Below are positions 1 through 11,490 of a DNA stretch of 64,000 nucleotides, one piece after another. The stretch is from Cantharellus purpuraceus. Taxonomy: Eukaryota; Basidiomycota; Agaricomycetes; Cantharellales; Hydnaceae. The first letter of the stretch is position 1, and every line of letters starts with the position of its first letter. Location: contig JALBUN010000003.1 of the NCBI GenBank assembly GCA_025174535.1, forward strand, positions 1,014,501-1,078,500. Reading direction: 5' to 3'. Below the pieces are notes generated by a model that was not told where the DNA came from, made no database searches, and saw only the letters and a list, made by a program, of their open reading frames with translations. A program made the translations under genes and the position numbers.

Positions 1-640
1 TTGCAGCCCTTTTTATATACATGGGCTATCTAGCTTATGTAACTAATTAGAGAATATTCCTGAGGCTTAGGGAAGCCCCTAGAAGGAAAGAGAAGGCTGG
101 AGGACCTTGTGGAAGGTCCAGGAAGGTGTCAGAACCTTCTGTGGCTGCTTTTGGCTGAAGTGCATGAACTCTGCTGCTTATGTAATATGCATGTCATTCA
201 CTCACACATGAGTGCTCTTTGGGGTCACATGACATATTATATCAGCAACTGACCCATTGTGTATACTTGTGGGCTCAAATACAAAAATGTGAAATATAAG
301 TACATTCATTAGAACATTTGAAATACCTTTGAACTTCTAAATAATAGTCCTTATTTGAACTTCATATACCCCAACACACTGCCAAGTGCCTTTTGGCATG
401 CAGGTGGAAGTTCTGAGAGGTTTGGAACTCATAACCTTTGACATTTCTTGAGCACTTGGAACAGTAGAATGCCTTCCAATCAGCCACAAGTTTTGAAACC
501 TCCCCAATGCAATGGTCAATCCATCAAAAAGCCAATGATACAAATAGCTGACTCACTTGCACATGCATATCTCTTGCTTGGTTGGCTCCAGAAGACAATT
601 CCTGGCAGAAAGCCTCACTAGATGGGACAAAACAGCAAGG
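1..640. other. possible transposon relic, unclassified
   Basis: No host gene is visible. A minus-strand ORF at 337-543 (68 codons) is the only coding-like trace; its composition suggests a transposon or retroelement fragment but I cannot place it in a family. An AT-rich TATA-like tract lies near position 12. Called a relic by appearance only. Confidence 0.25.
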
Positions 641-2066
641 GTTATGCAGTGTTAGTTTAGAACGAAGGAGCATGCGTCTGGCAGTAGGACACACGAGCAC
701 TAGACACGTGACTCACACTGTGACTTATATAACGCGATATATCCAAGAGTAATTTGAGACTCATGTATGAATACACCAAGACTATTCCCCGTAATTTTAA
801 GAGAAAGTGGAAGCAATGCAGGATAATTCGAAAAAACACCAGCATTACCCCCTGGACGTAATCTGCGATTCCGCGCTGTGTAAAGGTGAAAACATATCAT
901 GATGGCCCCAAATTCACGGATCTTTGGAACAAACCTCTAGACGAGCTTCCGAAATTGTTTCTTTCCTGTGAGGGCATTTACTTAAGAGTCATCAACACCA
1001 ACTTATTTTCATTCAAATTTTCCATGTTCAGATAGACACTGAAAGTTACCTTTCTATTCTGGCCCTCATATTCAAGTGTACGGATCATAGTGATATCCAG
1101 CGCGCCTTTTTCCCATCATGAGCGAACGGCTGAAACATCACTTGAGAAGACGCGGCACACGTGCCCATTGAAACAATGCGCTGCACTGATGTTGATGTAT
1201 CAAAGTTTATAGAATCGTTCAGCGACTGATACCCCCACATGGAATAGCATCGGCGGGTAGTACTTTCACCGCTGGGAATTACAATTAAGATGCTTCTCCA
1301 AGCCAGATACCCTGACCATATCACAAGACAAAGGAGTGACGCTAGAGTTGATATTCTTCAAATAGGCCCAACCAGGTCCATACAGCTAGCTTGGAGCTAC
1401 TCACTGCGATGGCCTAGTCCCCCGCATAGATAGTCACGGTGCGTCTCTAACTGCGCGTCACGTTATAAAATCAATGTGATGCCGTGCGACGATTGGCTAA
1501 AATTCATAGCGCTAACAACCTCTGTCGATATCGTGTCTCATCTCAATAGGACGTCCGAGTGGTGGCCCCGGGGATATGTCACACACTATACCAGTAACTC
1601 TGCATCAATGACAGGGAAAAGAAGATTATGCAGACGCGCTACCAGGATCTAAACAACCTTCCAACTTAGAAGCTCCCCTCGGTTGAGCTCTCCACGTGTT
1701 GCCACAACATCAAGTTGTACAATGCTTAGCGTCAGAATAGAAATCGATCTGCAATGCATTGTCATACTGTCATTTCCAACGTCCATCCAGACATAAAGTG
1801 TATGAGTAAACCCTCTGACGATATGAGGATACGGCCTATAGGAGAAAAAAAAAACGGAAAAAAACCTCGCGGGATAAGGGACTCCCACTGGAACACTAAG
1901 CGACCCAGAACCCAAAGGAAGAAAGGAAGTGAAACGAAGGTTGAGGTCTAATCCATGACTGTTCTGCAATAAATGACAATATATCCTAGCAAAATATGAT
2001 AAATACGTCGAAAACAAACCCTGAGCGGCGGTGATGACGAGGGGGAAAATAGGGACATATACACCA
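641..2066. other. intergenic, no supported gene
   Basis: Only short ORFs with no recognisable motif (for example 1085-1324 on the minus strand). An A-rich run at about 1846-1864 lies downstream of the DUF7729 gene's stop codon. I see no RNA gene or repeat. Confidence 0.4.
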
Positions 2067-3320
2067 CTAAAAGGTCCAGCTAGCAGAGACGAATAGGGCT
2101 GCCACAAACATCGCCCACGCGATTCGGCGGCATTCGGCCCCATTGGGCTGTGCAACACCAACGCTCGCATAGGTCCCCCCACACTGGTCCACGGCGATAC
2201 GGGCGGCGCCAGGATACGATTTGCTAAGTACAGCGAGGGGTTTCACTTGGATGCCAGTTGAGCTCGAGTTGCTTGAGGGAGCGCCGAGCTGGAGTGCTCC
2301 CGAGCCCGAGGGGGAGGGGCTGACAAACTGGGCGTAAACCGCAAGAACACTTTTCACGCAGGGACTGCAGCTCGGTTTAGTATTGTTAGGGACAGGGGTA
2401 CCGAGGGGAAGGGCAAAAAAATAGACGTCTGCGGGAGTGGAGGATGCGACGGCGTCGATGTAACAGTAGGCGTTTGTACTTGGGTCTGGAAGACAGGCGG
2501 CAGTACGCATGGCCGTGTAGCTCGCGAAGCCGATTTGTGCCTGTAGAACGACAGGGTTTTCCTTGGCTATGTCTGCCGAGCAGACAGAGTTTAGCTGTGT
2601 GAGGTAGTCGGACATTCTGGTGTCGCATGTTTGAGCCGTTGAAACGGTGTTACATGTGCCCCACAAGATGTTGTCCAGAAGGGTGAGATTACGCTGCGCC
2701 TGGAGGAACGCGGCGGACGCGTTGAGAAGGAACGCAAAGGAACGGCATTGGCGGAAGTTTTCATCTTGCGTAAAGTTTGCAAAGAAAGCCTGGCAACCCT
2801 GAGTCGTGAAGTTATCGGAGACACTCCCGTCAAAGGCCTGTGGGAAAGGTGTGGGAAGAACTCCCATGGTTGGAATTGTGGGAAGAGAAGTGGTGGAAGT
2901 GGGGGTATCAGTTGGTGAGAAGGACAAGGGTGATGACCCAGAAGTAGTGGATGTGGGTATGCCTCCTGCGGTTGTGAGGAGTTGGGGGTCACGTTTGATG
3001 AAAGATCTCGAGGTGGGTTCATCGAGAACAGTTAGTACAGGTGAATGGAACAAATGGCGCAAAGAGGCGGATAAGATGAGGGCAGCAGGAAGGAGGGAGA
3101 CCAAAAGAAGAGTTCTTCTGCCTGTTCGCTTTTTCACCTCAAGTGGTATTCGGGATAGACCTGACTCGGCAGCACATGGAGTCTTTGGCGACGGAGAGGT
3201 CATGCGAGGGAAGGGGTACTCAGAGTTATCCTTTGGTGTTGATAGCGAGATAGAGGGCGGGTTGAAAGAGTCTTCAGCGGGTGCTGGGACGGGCATGGGA
3301 GAGGGTGGCGGTGTGAACAT
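2067..3320 (-). CDS. DUF7729 domain protein, membrane- or wall-anchored
   Basis: Intronless 417-residue protein. Residues 1-65 are Pro/Ser-rich; residues about 68-90 form a hydrophobic stretch that reads as a signal anchor. A Ser/Thr/Pro-rich linker (about 110-160) leads into a cysteine-containing domain (about 165-330) with the spacing and phrases of the fungal DUF7729 family: an early CQAFF, then a CRSFAFLLNAS segment, LLDNILWGTC, and a CxPCVKSV near the end. The C-terminus ends in a short hydrophobic tail, as in GPI-anchored or tail-anchored surface proteins. Family function is unknown; a cell-surface role is inferred from topology. The start is the first ATG of the frame and leaves a plausible cytoplasmic head. 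An antisense ORF at 2806-3330 is a shadow. Confidence 0.85.
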   Translation of the reverse strand: MFTPPPSPMPVPAPAEDSFNPPSISLSTPKDNSEYPFPRMTSPSPKTPCAAESGLSRIPLEVKKRTGRRTLLLVSLLPAALILSASLRHLFHSPVLTVLDEPTSRSFIKRDPQLLTTAGGIPTSTTSGSSPLSFSPTDTPTSTTSLPTIPTMGVLPTPFPQAFDGSVSDNFTTQGCQAFFANFTQDENFRQCRSFAFLLNASAAFLQAQRNLTLLDNILWGTCNTVSTAQTCDTRMSDYLTQLNSVCSADIAKENPVVLQAQIGFASYTAMRTAACLPDPSTNAYCYIDAVASSTPADVYFFALPLGTPVPNNTKPSCSPCVKSVLAVYAQFVSPSPSGSGALQLGAPSSNSSSTGIQVKPLAVLSKSYPGAARIAVDQCGGTYASVGVAQPNGAECRRIAWAMFVAALFVSASWTF

Positions 3321-6300
3321 GACTAAATGAGCGGCGGCGAGGACAAGGCCTGTATACGGGTCAGCATGAATGGGTACACGGAAGAGCGATATATACCTCT
3401 TGGAGAGACAGAGAAATACGGAGGAAAGATATGATGGTAGTCTACGTCCAAACCCTCACAGGTCCTCCACTTACACAAGCGCCCGCAGTTCTAGACCGTT
3501 GAGCCTACGCGGTTTCAATGTCCGACGCTTCCAAGAATAATATTTGAGATGGCGTTGCAAGGCCCAGTGTGTTCCTGTTAGATCCGTGTAAAGACAACTC
3601 ATTGTCTTCACCCCAAGTATCGTATCTTACAAAGTATGTCTGCGGATCATGCATGTTCACCTATCATGTCAATCTATGGCAGCTCTCATCAGGCAGCGAA
3701 CCTTGTCGAGATTCCATGTGACAAAAGCGGAGTCTCATCAACACCTTCTAACGGACAAAGTACTACTGTATTACCCTGCCACTAGGGGATCGATTTGCCC
3801 GGCTGCCCTGATTCAGCTCGTGCCAGGGTCGTCGGACTTGTGCGTTTTGGACCTTGGTACCTACCTATGTTTATGGTGCCCCGTTGTGGCCCCGTGCCAT
3901 CAATCCCACGCAACGAGTTTCCCTCCTGCTCGAATATCCTCCGGCTGATAAACGTCAACACATCTGTCTCCTTGAATCACACTCGTGGCGTATCCACCTG
4001 ACATCCACGATTCCTATCTACCCACGACCGACCGCGAATCAGTCAAGAAATTTGCAGGAGCATGCTGTTCAGTGCCCAAGATATCTGATTACGATTTCCA
4101 TATACATCTCGGCTGCTTCTCAAGTCTTCGAATTCCGCCGTACATCAATTATGTTCCCGTGGGTGATTCGGAGATCCGAGTGACATAATGCTGTTATCAA
4201 TTCCCTTCTCGTTCAGTGGAAGGATAGCCTGCACAACGTAGCACATCTTCCTTACTTCGTCCTTAGTTCACCCTTACTTCGGGACTAAAAGGTACCGTTT
4301 AACAAATACACCTGATGTCTCTTCGTAGCTTGGCTGTGTGGTCTTCTGGCGGCAAGAAAGACGCAGGAAAATCACAATCAAAGAGCTTTTGTGGAAACGT
4401 ATATGACGCACGGGTCCAGGCACCTGGGAATGTGTTTGTTCACGACTACCAAAAGTACAAGGTCGAACATGCACCTTGTAATAACCTCAGCATCGACCTG
4501 GAGTCAATTTCAGAGAACACTGATATAAATGAAGCTATGTTTTCTTTGGCTAAGGTAGGATCTGGCCTTCATGTATCACCCACACTGCCTGGACTCAAGC
4601 AAAATACCTTGCATGGAAAGGCCCAAGGACAACCCGCCGATATAGTCCATACATCAAGTGCTGACCTCTGAAACCTTCAGTCCAAGGTAGTTGGTATAAG
4701 CCATGCTTGGGGAGCCAGTAGTTGAACGACGTGTTACAGGTATATAGGTATAGGTAAGGATCTGATGACCATATACTAGGTTTGTCCCATTTCGAAATTT
4801 CAAATATCATTCATTAATACTGCACCCTACCCAGAAATTTCACGGAATTCCGGTAGGGCGATGAACATTCACTTTTCTGCTGAAAGGGAAAGAGGGGCAC
4901 AGTAGTCGGGTTGAACCTGTTCAAGTTGAAACTTTCATGGACCGCAATTGAATTAGTTTCATAAAGCGAGCCGTGCTGTGCTCGCTATCGGGGTCTATTT
5001 TAGAAATAAAGCACATTAATTTGTACGCCATTCATTTACCCTCAGAAGATCATCATAATAGTAATACCCCCTTTGCATGCCGCCACGGTGCGCTGATAAT
5101 CTGTTCGCGATTGGGTGCGCGATTTCTTAGACTTCCTGAGTTTCTGTCTTCAATAGATAAAGTCGAGAGCAATGGCTTCAACCAAGACATGACAACGAAA
5201 TGACATGAACGACCCAAAGGCGTGCGGTGAGTGCAGTTGGACCTTCTTATTCCATTCCCGCACCTCTCAGCCTAAAGTGATCTGGATACATGCAAAAATG
5301 AAATTCGCGAAAGAAAGGAAGGAAGAAAGAAAGGGCTCACGCGATTTGTAGATATCAGTCAAATCACGATTGTCGCCACTAGGAGTTCTTTGCCAGTGTG
5401 TTCGTCCCACAGGCTAGAAGAGCGTGGAATGACTTTATTTCACGGTGAAGACGGCGGAGACGAAGAACTGACAGAAATTGAACAGAACACCGCCTGTGAA
5501 CTCTGGCACGGATATTAGGGCGAGTGCGCGGCGGAAACAATTTAGTATCCCGGGTCGTCATAATGGCTGGAGGAAATCATCCAGGTACCAATCATTTCAA
5601 ATCAGCGGCGAAGAACAAAGGCCAAAAGGTATGTAGATTTATTGGCTAGGTGTGTGCAGCTGAGGACTTGTCAACGAGGCCTAGTCGGTCGAGCTCCAGC
5701 GGCGGTGAACGCCACTGCGTCCCCACAGAACTCGCGCCTATTCAACTGCTACCGAGGCAGCACTGGAAAGTCACGATGTAATTAGGTCTGTGGTCTATTA
5801 TCATCACATATGAAACGGGCTGTGTGATCGGGAGTAAAATTGATTGATGCAACATCGGATATGAACGCTTTCAGGCACCGTGAGTAGCCGTGTACACAAC
5901 TAATACCCTCCACAAGCTCCAAGTCCTCATTTCCCTTTCATGCCTGTGCGTAACACTGACGGCCAAGGGTCTCACTGGTGGGCGAAGGAGGTAAGAGACG
6001 CTCTCACATATAAGCAAATTATGTATAATATTATCTTCACTACACCAAGTCGCGCAGGTTTTGACCCTCGACCCTTTATGACAAGAAAGAATTAGACGGA
6101 AGACCACGCAATTTAATCGACAGGTACAGATTGTGCCATTCTGCATACCCCATGGAAGGTATTTGCTAATTTGGGGGACTCCGAGCCCGGGTCTGACTCA
6201 ACATGCATTACAATAACATCACTAAGGCCCAAGCACAGATGGATGTGGCGGTCCTCTAATCTCACCATGATATACCTATCTTGTCATGCGCTGCAAGATC

Positions 6301-7702
6301 TCTCCCTATGCATTGATCCCACCGTATCGCAGACATCTCCTAAATCATTGCCATCGTAGTTGGATTCCTCTTATGTCGCCTCGAGGGTTGAAGTCAACTC
6401 TTGGGTGATACAATTATTGAGAAAGAGGGAGAATCAAGGCATCCCGAAAAGAGGGTGGTATGGCTCGGCAGCATGCCGTGCGTGTGACGCTTGGTATTGT
6501 ATCATGCACAAAAACTGGATCGAAATCAGTAGCAGCCGCGTTGAATTTCGAAATCTGCCATGGGCAAAAAATCTTGCTTCAAGGACGTATGGGTCAGGCA
6601 TCAGACCTGAAATACTCACAGAGTGTGCAGGATACTAACACCTGTGTGGGTTTGTTCTGCGTCACCTCAGCATATTCAGCTCACAAGCCACTATGCATTC
6701 TGATTTAATATCATCGCCACTTACGGTACATTAGGCACATAGTAAGACCTTGGTTTCTCATGTCTAGAGTGTCCTCACAGACTCTTTTGTTACCAGTTCA
6801 AAACATCAGAAATGGTTCGAAAAAACTTCAATCAGTTAGGAGGTCGCTGACCTTCCCATCCACAGCACACGTATAACAACTGCCCAGGAGTACCGTAGGC
6901 TTCTCGTTTGGGTTTCTCTCCAAAGCAATGTCAAAATATCAAGCTATTTGGGATGATAACTCCTGAACCTGGCTTTCAGTGGCCGCGACAGCGACTCGTT
7001 GCGACAGCAGCACTTATAAACCACCGGACATTCCCATCCTTTATATCTCGTGAATCGGTGTTGCATCCAACCAAAACAAAGGTGCAGAGTTAAGGGTATA
7101 CGAAAGTGGAAGCTACATTGCACTGCTCCAGGCAACAGTAATAGACCCGCATCTAATTTTGATAGATGAGTCAAGTAAGATCAAATATTATGTCTGCACT
7201 GACAGGTGCGTTTGGGATGAGAAGACGTCCACGATTGATGGTCGGTTGGCGCGGCCGGTGGATACAGCACTCCATTCAGCGTTTTAGGACTCCAACACAC
7301 AGTTTAAAGGATATCCTCCATCTTGTTCAATGTGACATCTGCAGGTAAGTATCAAGAAATTCTCAAGTTGACAGAAGGCGTTGCCGACTAGGATCACTCG
7401 GGGACATAGCCCGCTCGAAACTCTCACGTCTATTAGTATAGTTGTGACGCTAGACCTTGAGTTGCCGGTTCCGAGTCATGCACCTGTTGGAGTCGATGAA
7501 GAAGAGTTGCATGACAGAACGTAGAGAGAAACACGCTGGTTTGGCGTATGATGCGCCAGCTAGCAGTAAACTTGGTAGTGTGACTGCTGATCGGAGTTGC
7601 AATGTACCAGTGAGAATAGCACCACGCCCGAATGATACAACAAGAGTCTTAACTGCGGCTGCCACCTTCGTCCTTCAATACCTTTTTCACCTCTCTCTGT
7701 CC
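3321..7702. other. 4.4 kb intergenic region, no supported gene
   Basis: Scanned on both strands. ORFs are all under about 120 codons (longest 4315-4671, +) and show no motif, no matching splice partners and no codon regularity. A purine-rich GGAAGGAAGAAAG-type tract lies near 5315-5335. I see no tRNA T-loop signature. It may hold UTRs or decayed genes that cannot be called. Confidence 0.4.
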
Positions 7703-8939
7703 ATGACTTCTTTCCCCGCTCCACGACTACGTGTTCTCGCGGGCCCTTCGCCCACTCAACTCACCGATATCTCCGCGTTTGTCAACACAGCACAGTCGCA
7801 CACCATTCAGTCCGACCGTTTTGTTGGGAAAGTGGTCGTACATATTAAGGGGTTTCCAGGTGCAGATGAATCGGAGTATTTTGAGCGTGATGACCGTAGG
7901 GGTATCACTTGGAGTATACAGGTGCAGGGTGGGTAACGCTTTTTAGGCGTCTCTCGTTCTTTCTCTTCTTCTCGGGTTAGGATGGTGGACTTGTTTCTTC
8001 GTTGTCTTATTCTTTCTCTATTATTGTTCTTTCCATTATCACTGTGGCGGTGATTGAATATGGTTGTGCATGGGAAGGCAGGTTCTTGCACCCACATTCG
8101 GCGGACGATATACTATTTGGCAACACGTTTGACCGCCCATTAAGACTTCCATGGGGTTCTAGCGCTGCTCTTCAATTCATGCGGTGCGTTCTTTCTCTTG
8201 GCATCAAGCGAGGGCTCATTAGTTCTCTTTAGCTTCATAGATCCATCTTTAGAGCATGATTTATACGGACCCAAGCCATGGGCACTGTATGTGTTGCACC
8301 GGATAGTTCGTATATGCACTAATTCTCATTGATGACGACTTCACACTAGATCCCCTCTTGTGACAACAATGCCACACCTCGCCCACACAGAACTGTCAAG
8401 TCAAAACATCCCTGCGTTTCCCCCGCTGGCCCCAGAATCCATCAAAGATGATACAGAGTTGCTGTGTAAACGGCTGGGCAAGATGCCAATTGCTCCGAAC
8501 GGCGTAAACGGCTACATGGACGGCGCTGATGGGACTAGCTGTATTGAGGAGCCGCGACTAACTACTGCCCGTAAACGGCGGTCATATTTTGCGAATGCGA
8601 ATAATCGACGTCAGATTACACTTGGGCCCGAAGTGAGGTTGTCTTTTGAAGTCTGTCACGAGACACTAATTGTATCTTGACTTACCTTGACAACAGGATG
8701 TGTTGACCACTGACTTCTGTTACGGTTTCCTCTCTTTCCCTTCACTTGCACTCAAGATTCCTGGGAACATCAGTTTCGACCTCAAGAAGTACTGGGACGG
8801 ACAGCCAGTCCGGTTTGTGTGTGTAGATCGACAACCAATGAAAACAGGCCAGAGAGAGAACGGGGAAGGGGATAGTCTCAATAACGATGATGGCGAACGA
8901 ACGTTTTGGTGTGTCGTCGTTGAAGCGGACGAGGATTAA
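7703..8939 (+). CDS. DUF1769 family protein, five exons
   Basis: Exons 7703-7928, 8078-8183, 8233-8286, 8350-8632 and 8697-8939 join in frame to 303 residues; every intron is GT-AG. Exon 1 gives the family opening (RLRVLAGPS, then FVGKVVVHIKGF and ITWSIQVQG), exon 2 gives RFLHPHSADDILFGN, exon 3 a DPSLEHDLYGPKPWAL segment, and the last exon the conserved YGFLSFPSLALKIPG strand followed by a basic-acidic tail ending VVVEADED. Fungal DUF1769 proteins are about 250-350 residues, so the length fits. Their biochemical role is not established; I assign none. The ATG is placed by the family start and by a pyrimidine-rich leader. The first intron begins GTGGGT, which is a weak donor, but it is needed to rejoin VQG to RFL. 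Confidence 0.85.
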
Positions 8940-11490
8940 AGGCAAGGCTTCAAAGCATCAGCGCCATCGTTTGTTGTCATGAATTCAGCCAGTCTTTGGA
9001 TTGTAGGTGATTGCCAGGAAGTATTGAGTTGTGTGAGGACATAAATCTGTAGCTTTAGAGGCGTCTGGTTTTGTAGTCTCCTTGCTAGTGTCGCCAATGG
9101 GGATGTGTTGTGACTGGCGCGTTCGGTCACAGGGACTATAGACGAACGTTGTTTTATCTTGGCTAGCGCCTTTTTCCACATCATCTAGCCATATATAATT
9201 CCAAGAACGGATACCTTCCCAATGTTGGGTCGAGTTCTAGAACTACAAGGCTATGAGATCATGGTCCTGTATGAGAATCTGCCCCGGCCAGGTAAGTCAC
9301 AGTGTCAGCATCTCTGCCAACCATGAACTCCTAAACAAGTCTTGCAGAGCGTGATTGATACGAGCCTCCGTAGGTTCCTCACATCAGCCTTTCCATCCTG
9401 ACTCGCTTCACGTGAATGCCTACACCTCCATGTGCAGGCGGCAGAATACTTGAGCCAGAAGTAACATTAACGGTAAAAATAGGCTTGGAAACTGGACTGG
9501 AAACTACTGAAATGAATCTACCTTTAATATATAGTCAAGAACTTTCGTAACAATGCATGGCACCTGAGGGCACTTCCGAGTTCAAGGACCACCAAAAAAA
9601 ACCACGATCAGTGCGACCGCCCAGGTATGCACAGCAATGTCAGCTAATTTTGCAAGCGAAACCCGCTATTCGCACCTGCGGGGCTTCTGGACACGGGCGT
9701 TAGATCCGACGTTTGCATTAGGAGTTTAATCAGTGCCAGCAGCAAGCCTGACACAAGGCGGTGTATTATCTGACCGTCTTGACTAATGAGTATACTCACA
9801 AAGAGTCTAAGGTATGATCAGTATTGTGATATAGATTACAACGGTGGGCACGTACTTACGGTTCACCAGCCTTGACATAAGGCTGCTGTAGCGTATTGTT
9901 CTCGAGGTCGGATTCAAACGGGTGGCCATCGTAATTATAAGCTTTGATTGGGTCTCCAATGTGGGCCATTGTTACACTGAGGGGTCGCTTCCAAATACAC
10001 GTAACCAACGTGAAGATGGAATGGAAGTTGATCTGGACAAGAAGTATTAGGAGCAATATGCAGATTATCTTCAAGGGTTGGCAATCAGCAAATAAGTTCA
10101 TTGCTTTTGCTCCCTCTGTTCCGCTAGCTGTAGTGCATATATTTTGGGTTAGGGCTAGCTGATTGTTAGCATTGGCAGCGCCGCCATTCATTGTTTGGGA
10201 GGCGCTGTGGACTGTTGGCGCTGCTGATGCATCACGGTGGCGTAGCGTTATGCAGAACATCCATCCCTGGCCGGGTCTGACAGCGTTTATTGAGGAACCA
10301 CAGGTGCAATACCAAGAACAAGTATTGGCGGTATAAAGAACAGCATGGCAACAATCTCTCACGCCCTCGGCGCTGGAACATGGATTTGTGTAGATGACAA
10401 GCTGTATTGCCTTGCGCTGGCCGCGGTGGGATCAAGGGACGGATCAGTGACGTCACAGCGGTCTGGAAGCCTCACCATAGAACATTCTACAATGGCGCAA
10501 AACGTTTACTGTTTGCTTGTGCTGAGCAGTCGTGAAGAAATGGGAGGAAGTGAAGAGGGGGAGGCTTCAAGTTGTACCTAGTATACCTCGCCGACACCAT
10601 ACTCATGAACCTCCGGTAGAGGCAGTGCGCGGATAAGACCATAGCTGTCAAGAAACGGCGATCATATAGAAAATAAACGACACTTCACACACAAGGCGAC
10701 AATGCTGTGGATTTATCTCGATGAGATCATCAAAGAGAAACACACCTGACTTAGACACGAACATATAACATTCAACGAGCAACGGATCTTCAGAAAGTAA
10801 ATTTCCGGGAGGAAGTGTGACAAGCTGATCACCATGGCACAGCCCTCCAGAAACGACAGCTGAAAGAAGACCGGATCCACCTCTAAAAATATGGGTTGAG
10901 ACCGCTCTAGCAGTATAGGTCACAACAAGGTCAATTAGGTCAAACTGAAGGTCGCCCAGTGAGAGTACGAGTTGCATAGCTAGGCGACCATATCTAGGGG
11001 GATCTGTGTCTTACCAGAGAAGGCTCATGAGAATACCTAGGTCGTGCTGTGCCTGGTGCTTCTACAGTTGAGTATCATCAATTATGAGGAGACAGTCATC
11101 GCCGCAGTCTTCTCGCGTCAAATGTCCCTGAAAGCTATCGGCATGAACTGAGCCCCATGGAAGCTGTGCTTTGAGCAATGTTGCCGCATCGTTTCGATAT
11201 GCGTACAGTGATGAGCAACTTCGTTTCAGTCGGCTGAAAGGGAACAAAGATTGACATGAAAGTTGATCCTTGTAGGGGAGGCCGTGTTAAGTGAGAAGTG
11301 GGTTGTTTCCATAAACTGACTTTGAACAATTACTGTGTGAATGCCGAAGAAACAGGGTTTTGACAGCTTATACGTAGTGAACGGAACGTTCAAGTGCCGC
11401 GGCGTTGGTCCTTTTAGCACGCACGCGACTGAGCGCCCACGTGCAAATGCTTATAGCGCACCAACATCCTTATTCACTCTTCCCGCCGCA
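8940..11490. other. intergenic region with one weak gene candidate
   Basis: Apart from the minus-strand candidate at 9856-10362 nothing is supported. A minus-strand ORF at 8936-9184 begins directly after a possible acceptor (GGCTAG) and could be a terminal exon of the same gene, but no connecting exons could be read between 9190 and 9850. Confidence 0.3.
9856..10362 (-). CDS. hypothetical membrane protein exon
   Basis: A 168-codon minus-strand ORF. It contains one strong transmembrane stretch (IICILLLILLVQINF) followed by a short basic segment and PLSVTMAHIGDPIKAY. Its last sense codons run straight into a consensus donor (GTAAGTACGT) at about 9858, so the stop may lie inside an intron and the ORF may be one exon of a longer gene. 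The hydrophobic segment plus a PLSVT-G-D motif is loosely reminiscent of a multi-pass membrane family common in mushrooms, but I could not assemble the rest. It may be a decayed copy. Confidence 0.3.
   Translation of the reverse strand: MRDCCHAVLYTANTCSWYCTCGSSINAVRPGQGWMFCITLRHRDASAAPTVHSASQTMNGGAANANNQLALTQNICTTASGTEGAKAMNLFADCQPLKIICILLLILLVQINFHSIFTLVTCIWKRPLSVTMAHIGDPIKAYNYDGHPFESDLENNTLQQPYVKAGEP

Noticed and set aside
10448..10455. Perfect CRE palindrome TGACGTCA upstream of the cAMP phosphodiesterase
   Set aside because: It is over 1 kb from the start, and a single 8-bp word is expected about once in 64 kb; a second copy lies inside the MFS gene at 23449.
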